This document shows, in pieces, positions 19,932 to 29,010 of a stretch of 64,000 nt of DNA; the first letter of the stretch is position 1; each line of letters starts with the position of its first letter. The notes under the pieces were generated by a model that made no database searches, was not told the DNA's origin, and saw nothing but the letters and a program-made list of their open reading frames with translations. The position numbers and the translations under genes are program-made. Origin of the DNA: Prevotella sp. (GTDB taxonomy: Bacteria; Bacteroidota; Bacteroidia; Bacteroidales; Bacteroidaceae); assembly GCA_024688365.1 (NCBI GenBank), contig JAILEG010000014.1, forward strand, positions 1 through 64,000, read 5' to 3'.

Positions 19932-20999
19932 ATGGCACAGACGGATAATCATCTTGTCATCATGGCAGGAGGCGTGGGCAGCAGATTTTGGCCTATGAGT
20001 ACGGCAGAGCGCCCTAAGCAGTTTATTGACGTGCTGGGAGTGGGGAAGTCACTCATCCAGCTGACCTATGACCGCTTTGCAGGTGTTGTCCCATCAGACA
20101 ATGTCTGGGTGGTGACCAATCAGAAGTATGTCACCCTGGTGCATGAACAGCTACCGGATATTCCAGTCAGCCACATTCTGAGTGAGCCTTGCCGCCGCAA
20201 TACGGCTCCCTGCATTGCCTATGTGAGCTGGCGTATAAAGAAGGAGAATCCGAAAGCCAACATTGTAGTCTCGCCCAGCGACCATATTGTCACCGCCCCT
20301 GAGGAGTTCCGGCGGGTGATAACGAACTGTCTGAAATTCACGGCGGAGACGGATGCCATCGTAACTCTGGGTATGAGACCGACCCGTCCCGAGACTGGAT
20401 ATGGCTATATCCAGGCTGACCTGTCAACGGCTTCAGCCCGCAACAAGGAGATTTTCCGTGTTGATCAGTTCCGTGAGAAGCCCGATCTTTCAACTGCCAT
20501 CCGTTACACACAGCAGAACAACTTCTTCTGGAATGCAGGTATCTTCATCTGGAGTGCGTCAACGATTGTCAATGCTTTCCGTATTTACCAGCCAAGCGTT
20601 GCCCGTATCTTTGAGCATATCATGGATGTCTTGGGTACGGAGGATGAGCAGCGCGTCATTGATGAGGTTTACCCGGAGTGTGAGAATATCTCGGTTGACT
20701 ATGCTATCATGGAGAAAGCTGAGGAGATATTCGTCTGTCCGGCCGATTTTGGCTGGAGTGACCTAGGCACATGGGGCTCGCTTTATGCGCAGACGCAGCG
20801 TGACCTTTACGGCAATGCCATCATAGGGCAGAATGTGCAGCTCTTCGACAGCAAGGACTGTATAGTGCATACCACCGAGGAGCGGAAGGTGGTTATCCAG
20901 GGGCTGGATGGATATATTGTGGCTGAGAAGGATGGAACGCTGCTTATCTGCAAACTGTCAGACGAGCAGCGTATCAAGCAGTTCTCGGGGGAAGGATAG
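19932..20999 (+). CDS. manC: mannose-1-phosphate guanylyltransferase
   Basis: HLVIMAGGVGSRFWPMSTAERPKQFIDVLG...ALSPSDHIV-like VVSPSDHIV, FGWSDLGTWGSL. Confidence 0.9.
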   Translation: MAQTDNHLVIMAGGVGSRFWPMSTAERPKQFIDVLGVGKSLIQLTYDRFAGVVPSDNVWVVTNQKYVTLVHEQLPDIPVSHILSEPCRRNTAPCIAYVSWRIKKENPKANIVVSPSDHIVTAPEEFRRVITNCLKFTAETDAIVTLGMRPTRPETGYGYIQADLSTASARNKEIFRVDQFREKPDLSTAIRYTQQNNFFWNAGIFIWSASTIVNAFRIYQPSVARIFEHIMDVLGTEDEQRVIDEVYPECENISVDYAIMEKAEEIFVCPADFGWSDLGTWGSLYAQTQRDLYGNAIIGQNVQLFDSKDCIVHTTEERKVVIQGLDGYIVAEKDGTLLICKLSDEQRIKQFSGEG

Positions 21000-21197
21000 C
21001 ATCCTTACCCCCTGTTTATCTTGTTTGAGAGGAAATGGGTAAGAGAGGTCCCGTAAAAGTGAGGAGGCAACAGACTTACGGTACTTGCGATATTCATTTT
21101 ATGTGTGGGAATAGTTGCCCTTGGTATAGCAGCAGCTGTTATATCATGGATTGAGGGTAGGTATTCCTACTCATCGCTAATGATGATGAATGACTGA

Positions 21198-22220
21198 ATG
21201 GTGAAAATCAGATGTGTTCTCCTTTTTATTGCCAGCCTGCCTACGATGGTCTGGGCACAGATGTCCCCGTTCGTCAGGCTCAACCCGCAACATCATTTCT
21301 CCCACTATGTCCCTAAGGGGAACTACAGTGGGTTGACATGGCTTGGGGCTGACCGTTATGCTCTTGTATCAGATAAGGCTCCCCAAAGTGGATTTTTCGT
21401 CTTCCGTATTCAGACAGATTCGGTCAGTGGCGATATTATTGACGTGCGTTCGGAGGGGTTCCGATCGTCGGACGATACCAATCATGATGAGGAGGACATT
21501 GTTTTTTTCAGTAAGGACAGTACCTTATTTGTTTCCCGTGAGGGTGACAACAGGATTGTTGAGTGCAGGATGGATGGAAGGCTGACAGGAAGGGAGCTGT
21601 CTGTCCCTCGTGTCTTTGAGGGGACTACACGGCAATATGGGTTTGAAGGCCTTACCTATAATGCCGAGACTCGCCTCTTTTGGACAATCTCAGAGAGTAC
21701 GCTGAAAGGCGATGGTATGCAGGCAGACTATAATAACAGGATAGCGAATAGGCTTCGCTTGCAGAGTTTTGATGAGGCTTTCATGTCCCAGCAGCAGTAT
21801 GCCTATCTGATGGATGCTCCCCAGCAGCATGCCTCGGCATCCGTTTATGCAATGGGAGTGCCGGCTCTGGCCGCCTTGGATGATGGCCGCCTGCTGGTGC
21901 TGGAGCGCGAGTTTCTGGTCACATCGTGCAAGTTGGGCTCATTTGTTGTCAATAAGCTGTTCTGTGTCAATCCTCTTGTTGAGAAGCCTGTCAGTGCAGA
22001 TGCTCCTTTGACAGCGGAGTCTGCTTATATGCAGAAGTCACTTCTTGTCGAATGGAAGACCTCACTTACTTTTTTCCGGCAGAATCTGGCTAACTATGAG
22101 GGGATGTGCCTTGGTCCGAGGTTGGTTGATGGCAGTCAGGTTATCGTACTGTGTGCCGACAGTCAGAATCAGTATGGTGGTGTGTTGCGCGACTGGTTCC
22201 GTACTGTTGTCATCCGCTGA
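21198..22220 (+). CDS. esterase-like activity of phytase family protein (phytase-like domain), secreted
   Basis: Signal peptide; GLTWLGADRYALVSDKAP, YGFEGLTYNAETRLFWTISES, LLVLEREF, NYEGMCLGPRL. Confidence 0.75.
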   Translation: MVKIRCVLLFIASLPTMVWAQMSPFVRLNPQHHFSHYVPKGNYSGLTWLGADRYALVSDKAPQSGFFVFRIQTDSVSGDIIDVRSEGFRSSDDTNHDEEDIVFFSKDSTLFVSREGDNRIVECRMDGRLTGRELSVPRVFEGTTRQYGFEGLTYNAETRLFWTISESTLKGDGMQADYNNRIANRLRLQSFDEAFMSQQQYAYLMDAPQQHASASVYAMGVPALAALDDGRLLVLEREFLVTSCKLGSFVVNKLFCVNPLVEKPVSADAPLTAESAYMQKSLLVEWKTSLTFFRQNLANYEGMCLGPRLVDGSQVIVLCADSQNQYGGVLRDWFRTVVIR

Positions 22221-22245
22221 TCACCTCGTTCTTTTCCAAAAACTG

Positions 22246-22878
22246 TCAATTAATAGGGTTTCCTCCCGGTTGATGCCATGCACCAAATAAGTTTTCCTCA
22301 ATGTAGGAATTGTTTCTGAAGAGAAAAACTTTCGGCTCAACATCGAACAGGAATCCTTTTATGGAGCTTCGTTCTTCCCACACTGTAGGTGAGGAGGCGA
22401 TGAACTCATCGTATCGCATCACTAACTGCCGCCTGTCTGTGTTATTTAAATGCAGATGCATTCTGGTTCTGTTTGACCTGGGATTGAGAATGACAATGTC
22501 CCCAACAAGGTCAAAGACATAGACATATCCTTTATAGGTACAGAATCTTATAGGCTTATAGGCTTGGTAGGGATGTTGCTTTGCGGAGCTGAGTTGCTTG
22601 TGTTCAAACCACCACGCACCGTAGTCACCAATTCTCATGGGACAGGCTTTACCGTTGAACAGTATATATGCCTCAGCAATCTCTTTCAGTTTGTTCGGTC
22701 TGTCCGGCCTGTATTCCCATTCTTTCCTGTGGAAAGAAGTCAATATCTCTTCCCTCAGCATAAGGAGTGCCTTGTCTTTCTTCCTGATTTTGCCAGTCAA
22801 GGAAAATATGGAAAGGATGAGTTTCTTAATATGATGAAGCATCTTATGCCTGCGATGAGATATGCCTGTTGTTGACAA
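22246..22878 (-). CDS. hypothetical protein
   Basis: 210-aa ORF between convergent/same-strand genes; no family recognised. Confidence 0.5.
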   Translation of the reverse strand: MSTTGISHRRHKMLHHIKKLILSIFSLTGKIRKKDKALLMLREEILTSFHRKEWEYRPDRPNKLKEIAEAYILFNGKACPMRIGDYGAWWFEHKQLSSAKQHPYQAYKPIRFCTYKGYVYVFDLVGDIVILNPRSNRTRMHLHLNNTDRRQLVMRYDEFIASSPTVWEERSSIKGFLFDVEPKVFLFRNNSYIEENLFGAWHQPGGNPIN

Positions 22879-22902
22879 GTTTCTTTGCCGATGTGCATAC
22901 TG

Positions 22903-23589
22903 TCATTTCAGCCGTTTGCGAAGCTTTCGCAGTGCCTTGTCACGTATCTGCCTTATGCGCTCACGTTTCAGCCCCATGTCCTCTGCAATCTCCGCCATTG
23001 TGTAATGCGCTCCTTTGAGCCCATAGATGTAAGTGATGACACGCTTCTCACGTGCATTGAGAATATCCATACCTTGCTGAATCTCAGCGTTCAGTATCTC
23101 GGCATTGAGATGTTCGTCAGCATGTGGGGCATTGTCATTCTCAAGGACGTGTTGCAAGGTGAAGTTGTTGCTGCTTCCTACCGGTACGGGTTGGTCGATG
23201 GAGATGGCATGCGAGCGCTTGTGCTCAAACTTACTTGTTTCTGTCTTGGGCAATTTGTAGAGTGCTGTCTGCTCCTTGAGAGCCTCTTCCATGGCTGTGC
23301 GGATGTAGGGAGCTGCGAAAAGGACGAAGCGGATGCCTTTGGATCCGTCGAACTTCTGGGCGGCATGCATCATGCCGATGTTGCCCTCGCTGATGAGGTC
23401 ATCCTCCTCCAGCCCGCGGTTGCGGTACTGGTGTGCCAGTGACACCACGAATTTCAAGTTGGCTTTGGTCAGTTTCTCCAAAGCCTTGGCATCACCAATC
23501 TTTATCTTTGCTGCCAGTGAACGCTCTTCATCGTCTGAGAGAAGCTGCTCCTGGGCTATTTCTTCCATGTATTTCTCGTTTGAAGCCAT
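22903..23589 (-). CDS. sigma-70 family RNA polymerase sigma factor (short, non-canonical region 2)
   Basis: LTKANLKFVVSLAHQYRNRGLEEDDLISEGNIGMMHAAQKFD (regions 2.1-2.2) and region 4 HTH YTMAEIAEDMGLKRERIRQIRDKALRKLRKRL. Confidence 0.88.
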   Translation of the reverse strand: MASNEKYMEEIAQEQLLSDDEERSLAAKIKIGDAKALEKLTKANLKFVVSLAHQYRNRGLEEDDLISEGNIGMMHAAQKFDGSKGIRFVLFAAPYIRTAMEEALKEQTALYKLPKTETSKFEHKRSHAISIDQPVPVGSSNNFTLQHVLENDNAPHADEHLNAEILNAEIQQGMDILNAREKRVITYIYGLKGAHYTMAEIAEDMGLKRERIRQIRDKALRKLRKRLK

Positions 23590-23627
23590 AATCAGAAGTT
23601 TTTAGTCGGGTAAATAAAATGGATTTC

Positions 23628-24284
23628 TTACATCTTGTCGGGGTCAATGCCATCTTTGATGGCTTTCTTCCTCTTGATGAGCCACTTTGCCATGAACCAC
23701 ATGAGGGCTGCGGCAACCAGTATCATGATGCCGAACTTGATGTACTCGCCGTATTCCATTATCTTGTTATTGAGCTGATCCTCTGGTACGAAAGAGTGCA
23801 GATAATGTCCAAGTAGGGTAAGGATACAGTTCCATGCACCGGCACCGATGGTGGTGTAAAGTAGGAATTTCCAGTAGGTCATCTTGGCCAGTCCGGCAGG
23901 GATAGAGATAAGATGGCGGATGCCTGGCAGCAGTCTGCCTGTGATGGTGGCTACCATGCCGTGGTCATCAAAGTATTTCTCACTCTTTTCTACCTTCTCC
24001 TGGTTGAGCAGGCAGGCATGTCCCCACTTGCTGTTGGCAAACCTGTAGATAATGGGGCGGCCTAAATACCATCCTGCCAGATAGTTGATAGTGGCACCGC
24101 AGTCGGCTCCCAAAGTGGCGAAGAGGATGACGAGCCACATGTTGAGGTTTCCCCCGGCTGCATGATAGGCGGCTGGTGCGACAACCAGCTCTGACGGTAC
24201 GGGAATGACCGTACTCTCCAGTAGCATCAGAATGAAGATGGTGCCGTAGTTAAGTTGTGACAGGAGTGTTGTGATAAAGTTCAT
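23628..24284 (-). CDS. DedA family membrane protein (SNARE-associated domain)
   Basis: ESTVIPVPSELVVAPAAYHAAGG...GADCGATINYLAGWYLGRP...GRLLPGIRHLISIPAGLAKM. Confidence 0.9.
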   Translation of the reverse strand: MNFITTLLSQLNYGTIFILMLLESTVIPVPSELVVAPAAYHAAGGNLNMWLVILFATLGADCGATINYLAGWYLGRPIIYRFANSKWGHACLLNQEKVEKSEKYFDDHGMVATITGRLLPGIRHLISIPAGLAKMTYWKFLLYTTIGAGAWNCILTLLGHYLHSFVPEDQLNNKIMEYGEYIKFGIMILVAAALMWFMAKWLIKRKKAIKDGIDPDKM

Positions 24285-24329
24285 GATGAAAGTTGGATTG
24301 ATAAAAGTTTCGTTGGTTTATGCCGTCAG

Positions 24330-25520
24330 TCAGATGCTGATGGTGGGGTAGTCCTGTGGGTTGGTTCCCTCAGGATAGAGATCAGAGAGTACTTCCCTGC
24401 ACTCTTCAGGGTTGCGCTCGACGGCTGTATTCAGGTATTCTCGGTATTCCTCTTTCCTCTTCAGCTCATAGCAGCATCGTGCCAGATAGGCGAAGCCGAT
24501 GTCCCACTCGTCACTCAGAGCGGGCAGCAGATTGCTGAAGATGCGGTAGGCATACTCCACGTATCCGTTATCAAAAGCTGATATGGCAATATGGATGAGC
24601 GTGAGTGACTTGTCCCTTGACTCCGACAGTGCCAGTTGATAATGCTGTTGTGCCTCCAGTGCCTTGCCTTGGAAAAGGTAGATATGACCGATGGTGACAT
24701 CAATGACGCTCAGGTCAGCATTGTGGCAGAGCCGCTTGTATCGCTGGTAGTACTTCAGCGACTCCTCGTAGTTGCCAAGGGTGAAAAGCCCGTTAGCCTT
24801 GTTGAGGACAGCCTCATCGTCATCGGGATTGATGGCTATGGAGTATTCGCTGGAGGTGATGGAGTCCTGAATGTCATTCCGGAGAAACTGGCTCTGTGCC
24901 AGCTGGTTCCAGTAAGGTCCGGAGTAAGGGTCAGTGTCGAGCAGCTCATTGAAGATAGTCTCACTCTCCTCATACTTTCCGTGACTTTTCAGAATGCGTG
25001 CCTGCAGCTCCTTGTAGTCGTTCTCGCTGGTCATGGTCGACCGGGCCAACCATTTCTCGGCATAGTCCGTCTCCTCATAATCGGCGAAGAGGGCTGCAAC
25101 GTCAAGGATGAAGTCCTCACGGTCATCGTGGTCGATGGCGGTGTCATACTGTCCCTGCAGGAACACATCGGCTTCCTTAACCTTGTCATTGGCAATCATG
25201 ATCTCGGCTTTCAGGTACAGATAGTCCAGGTCAGTCTTGTCTATAATAGTCTCGGCAATCTCGTCAGCCAGCTGTGGGTTGTCATCAATGAGCAGTGCCA
25301 TGCGTGCCTTGAACGCCAAGGGAGCTGTTGCGGTGGGATACATGTGGACAGCATAATCGGCAGCTTCAAGGGCTTTTTCCTCCTTGCCCAGGGCATGGAA
25401 GTATTCGGCAACATCAGTCAGTTCCTCAGGATCGGGGAACTCGCTGATGTTACCTTTCCGCAACTCTTCGTAATTACGGAGCAGTTGCTTGAACTTATCG
25501 CTGTGATAGTAGATGTCCAA
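24330..25520 (-). CDS. tetratricopeptide repeat protein
   Basis: Repeated TPR-like helices (YFHALGKEEKALEAADYAVHMYP; NKANGLFTLGNYEESLKYYQRYK; GHIYLFQGKALEAQQHYQLAL). Confidence 0.85.
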   Translation of the reverse strand: MDIYYHSDKFKQLLRNYEELRKGNISEFPDPEELTDVAEYFHALGKEEKALEAADYAVHMYPTATAPLAFKARMALLIDDNPQLADEIAETIIDKTDLDYLYLKAEIMIANDKVKEADVFLQGQYDTAIDHDDREDFILDVAALFADYEETDYAEKWLARSTMTSENDYKELQARILKSHGKYEESETIFNELLDTDPYSGPYWNQLAQSQFLRNDIQDSITSSEYSIAINPDDDEAVLNKANGLFTLGNYEESLKYYQRYKRLCHNADLSVIDVTIGHIYLFQGKALEAQQHYQLALSESRDKSLTLIHIAISAFDNGYVEYAYRIFSNLLPALSDEWDIGFAYLARCCYELKRKEEYREYLNTAVERNPEECREVLSDLYPEGTNPQDYPTISI

Positions 25521-25538
25521 TGTTCACAGTCTTTCGTT

Positions 25539-27257
25539 TCAGGCCTTGGCTTTCCTAGCCCATGTGTCCTTCAAGCCTACAGTCTTGTTGAACACGAGAT
25601 GGTCAGCCGTAGTGTCAGGGTCAAGCGTGAAGTAGCCCGTGCGCTGGAACTGGAGATAGTCGCCGGGTTTCTTCTCAGCCAGGTATTTCTCAACGTAACA
25701 TTCGGTACGGACGAAAAGGCTCTCGGGGTTCAGCAGCTCACGGAAGTCACGCTCGTCAGCTGACGGGTTCTCAATATTGAACAGGCGGTCATACTCGCGT
25801 ACTTCTGCCTTCAGGCAGTGGTCAGCACTGACCCAGTGGAGCGTGCCTTTCACCTTGCGGTCAGCTCCAGGCATGCCGCTCTTGCTCTCCGGGTCATACT
25901 CGGCCTGTATTTCGGTGATGTTGCCTTCGGCATCCTTGGTGCAGCCTGTACACTTCACGATGTACGCATTCTTCAGTCTTACTTCCTTGCCGGGAGCCAT
26001 ACGGAAGAACTTCTTTGGAGCATCCTCCATGAAATCGGCACGCTCAATCCAAAGGTTTTTTGAGAAGGTGATGGTGTGAGAGCCGTCAGCCTCATTCTCC
26101 GGATTGTTGATGGCCTCCATCTCCTCGGACTGGCCGTCAGGATAGTTGGTGATGACGAGCTTTACCGGGTCGAGAACTGCACTGACACGGGTCGCCTTCT
26201 TGTTCAGGTCCTCCCGCACGGCAGCCTCAAGGAGGGCAACGTCATTGAGGGCATCGAACTTGGTATAGCCGATAGAGTCAATGAAATGGCGGATTGATTC
26301 TGGTGAGTAGCCACGGCGGCGCATCCCACAGAGAGTCGGCATACGCGGGTCGTCCCATCCGTTCACGAGATGCTCGTCAACGAGAGTGTGGAGTTTGCGC
26401 TTTGACATGACCGTGTAGGTCAGGTTGAGACGGTTGAACTCAATCTGCCGTGGGCGGTTGTCATGGAGGTTGTCAGCCGTCCCATCGTGTTCTTTCAGGA
26501 AGTCAATGAACTTGTCATAGAGCGGGCGGTGAGGGACAAACTCCAGCGTGCAGATGGAGTGGGTAACCCCTTCAAAGTAGTCGCTCTGCCCATGAGCGAA
26601 GTCATACATCGGATAGCAATGCCATTTCGTGCCTGTGCGGTGGTGTGGAATCTGGATGATACGGTACATGATAGGGTCACGGAAGTGCATGTTGGGATTA
26701 GCCATGTCAAGCTTTGCGCGCAGCACCATGCTTCCCTCAACCGCCTCTGTGGTGTTCATCTTCTCGAACAGGGCGAGGTTCTCCTCTACGGGACGGTCAC
26801 GGTAAGGCGATGCTACACCAGGTGTGGTAGGTGTTCCCTTCTGTGCGGCAATCTGTTCTGATGTCTGCTCATCAACATAAGCCATGCCTTTCTTGATCAT
26901 CCAGATGGCGAAATCCCACAGTTTCTCGAAGTAGTCGCTGGCATAATAGATGTTGCCCCACTTGAACCCAAGCCAGCTGATGTCATGGAGGATGTTCTCT
27001 ACATACTCTGTGTTCTCCTTGCTGGGGTTGGTATCATCAAAGCGCAGGTTGCAGACACCCTTGTAATGCTCGGCAACTCCAAAGTCCATGCAGATGGCTT
27101 TAGCATGCCCGATGTGGAGATAGCCGTTAGGCTCTGGTGGGAAACGGGTCTGAATCCGTCCGCCGTTCTTACCTTCAGCGAGGTCTTCCTCAACCAGCTG
27201 CTCCACGAAGCTCAAGCTGCGCTTCTCCTCATTGGTATTGTTCTCTGTTGTAGTCAT
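25539..27257 (-). CDS. glnS: glutamine--tRNA ligase
   Basis: TRFPPEPNGYLHIGHAKAICMDFG...RFDDTNP...VMSKRKL; start at MTTTENN because TAACTTTG box (complement of 27282-27289) overlaps the longer ORF start. Confidence 0.96.
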   Translation of the reverse strand: MTTTENNTNEEKRSLSFVEQLVEEDLAEGKNGGRIQTRFPPEPNGYLHIGHAKAICMDFGVAEHYKGVCNLRFDDTNPSKENTEYVENILHDISWLGFKWGNIYYASDYFEKLWDFAIWMIKKGMAYVDEQTSEQIAAQKGTPTTPGVASPYRDRPVEENLALFEKMNTTEAVEGSMVLRAKLDMANPNMHFRDPIMYRIIQIPHHRTGTKWHCYPMYDFAHGQSDYFEGVTHSICTLEFVPHRPLYDKFIDFLKEHDGTADNLHDNRPRQIEFNRLNLTYTVMSKRKLHTLVDEHLVNGWDDPRMPTLCGMRRRGYSPESIRHFIDSIGYTKFDALNDVALLEAAVREDLNKKATRVSAVLDPVKLVITNYPDGQSEEMEAINNPENEADGSHTITFSKNLWIERADFMEDAPKKFFRMAPGKEVRLKNAYIVKCTGCTKDAEGNITEIQAEYDPESKSGMPGADRKVKGTLHWVSADHCLKAEVREYDRLFNIENPSADERDFRELLNPESLFVRTECYVEKYLAEKKPGDYLQFQRTGYFTLDPDTTADHLVFNKTVGLKDTWARKAKA

Positions 27258-27414
27258 ATTCCTTTGTTTGTTATTATGCTGCAAAGTTAGCTATTTTTTC
27301 TCGTTTATGATACAGTTTCTTATAATTAATGTGAGGATAACGGGAATTGGGAGAGGGGATGGAAACTGAAAAATCAAAAAATGTTTCGTAGTCGAAAAAA
27401 TAGTTGCTGTAAAG

Positions 27415-27446
27415 TTTGGGCATACAGAAAAATTATGTTATCTTTG
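27415..27446 (+). promoter_or_regulatory. Bacteroidetes-type promoter driving orphan sRNA candidate
   Basis: TTTG (27415-27418) - N20 - TATCTTTG (27439-27446), match to TTTG / TAnnTTTG consensus. Confidence 0.75.
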
Positions 27447-27451
27447 CAATC

Positions 27452-27540
27452 GTTATCCTGAATACAATCTTTTTACCTTAAGGAAACTAATACCTATTGA
27501 GATTGAATGCCCGTCGCTGTGAAGCGTTGGGCATTTTTCG
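27452..27540 (+). ncRNA. orphan small RNA candidate (~90 nt)
   Basis: Perfect promoter immediately upstream; CAATCT/AGATTG hairpin; terminator AATGCCC...GGGCATT + TTTTT; no ORF; both flanking genes are on the other strand. Confidence 0.6.
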
Positions 27541-27694
27541 TTTTCTCCCCGTCTCCTGTTCAGTTCTGTTTCTGTGGATATGGACTGCCAAAAGGCTGTT
27601 GTCATCATCTTGAAGATGCCCTGACTGGCATGGAGTTATGCCCTTCCAGCAAGGCTGATGATGGTTAAATAAAACTGGTCAGATGCCTTGTAAG

Positions 27695-27787
27695 CCAGTA
27701 CTCTGCCCAATAGTATTGGAGTATTGCTTAAGCAATACTCCAATACTTTAGCTGCAATACCCCAGTACTTTATGTGGAGTATTGTGG
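27695..27787. repeat. intergenic AGTACT/AGTATT palindrome array, copy B, containing a perfect 36-bp palindrome
   Basis: AGTATTGGAGTATTGCTT|AAGCAATACTCCAATACT (27712-27747) then TTAGCTGCAATACCCCAGTACTTTATGTGGAGTATTG shared with copy C. Confidence 0.75.
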
Positions 27788-27814
27788 AACCGATAGTTTC
27801 TTTATCTCCAAATG

Positions 27815-28849
27815 TCAGTTGATGCCTCGTTCGTTCAGTGCTTTTGCGTATTTTGCCGCATTGACCTGATGCTCCTCATAGGTCTTGGCAAAGTTGTGAG
27901 TTCCGCTGAAGTCCTCCTTGGCACACATGTAGATATAGTCGTGATGCACGTAGTTGAGGACGGCGTCAATGGCTGCGACTGAAGGAATGCGGATAGGGCC
28001 GGGGGGCAGGCCATGATACTTATAGGTGTTATAGGGATTGTCAATGGTGAGCCATTTCTGATAGATACGGTGTGCCTCAAAGTTCTTTGTGGCAAATTTC
28101 ACCGTAGGGTCAGCCTGCAAGGGCATGTCAATGTGCAGTCGGTTGATATACATTCCTGCAATCATAGGCATCTCATCCTCGTTGTCGGTCTCTTCGTCGA
28201 CGATGCTTGCGAGGGTTACAATCTCGTTTTGGGTGAATCCTGTAGTCTGGGCTTTCTGTTTCCGTTCGAAGGTCCAAAACTTCTTGTTTTCCTCACTCAT
28301 CTTGTCGAGGAACTTGTCTACGGACGTATTCCAGTAAAAGTCGTAGGTATTGGGAATGAACATGGCTGGGATGGTCTCCGGTGTGAAGCCGTATTTTGCG
28401 CAAGTCTCCTTTGACAGCAGGCGGGAGAGCAGTTCGCCACGGGTGAACATCATCTTGTCGCTGATGTCATTGGCGAGGTCCTCAATAGTCCTTACTGACT
28501 TTATCGTGAGCTGTACAGGTGCCTGAAGTCCGTTTCTGATATGACGGAAGGTCTGAAGTGATCCGGAGGATCCAATGGCAAACCTACCCGTGCGGATGTT
28601 ATCGGCATATTCTGTCAGTCCCGCCAGTCGTTTGAATACCCAAAAGCCCTGCCGGGTGGAGAGGGGCTGTAGCTTGGCATAGACGGAATCAATGTTGTCA
28701 TTGTCGTCAATGAGAACGTACCTTTCCTTTCCGTTGCGGGACATGGCTGAAAAGAAAAGGAAGTAAGCTGCACCGAAGAGTACGACACATGTTGTTACCA
28801 CAGCTATCCGGGCTGTTGAAGCCTTGCCTTTTTTCGTTGTCTTTGTCAT
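27815..28849 (-). CDS. mltG: endolytic transglycosylase MltG (YceG-like)
   Basis: TM anchor; ASIVDEETDNEDEMPMIAGMYINRLHIDMPLQADPTVKFA; YNTYKYHGLPPGPIRIPSVAAIDAVLN. Confidence 0.93.
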   Translation of the reverse strand: MTKTTKKGKASTARIAVVTTCVVLFGAAYFLFFSAMSRNGKERYVLIDDNDNIDSVYAKLQPLSTRQGFWVFKRLAGLTEYADNIRTGRFAIGSSGSLQTFRHIRNGLQAPVQLTIKSVRTIEDLANDISDKMMFTRGELLSRLLSKETCAKYGFTPETIPAMFIPNTYDFYWNTSVDKFLDKMSEENKKFWTFERKQKAQTTGFTQNEIVTLASIVDEETDNEDEMPMIAGMYINRLHIDMPLQADPTVKFATKNFEAHRIYQKWLTIDNPYNTYKYHGLPPGPIRIPSVAAIDAVLNYVHHDYIYMCAKEDFSGTHNFAKTYEEHQVNAAKYAKALNERGIN

Positions 28850-29010
28850 CGTTTCTGTTTTAAATTTCCAGTGTGCAAAGATACAACATTAAAATTTAAA
28901 CGGGCAGGGCAGCAGGTTTTTGATAGGAGCTTTTTTTTGAAATTTAAGAGAAATCCTGTTCCATTGTGCTTATTATTGCTTACTTTTGTCCGTTGAGAAA
29001 TGAAAGCTTT

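Noticed and set aside
24636-25763. 375-aa plus-strand ORF opposite the TPR gene and the glnS end
   Set aside because: Same antisense artefact; low-complexity hydrophobic translation, spans two well-supported minus-strand genes.
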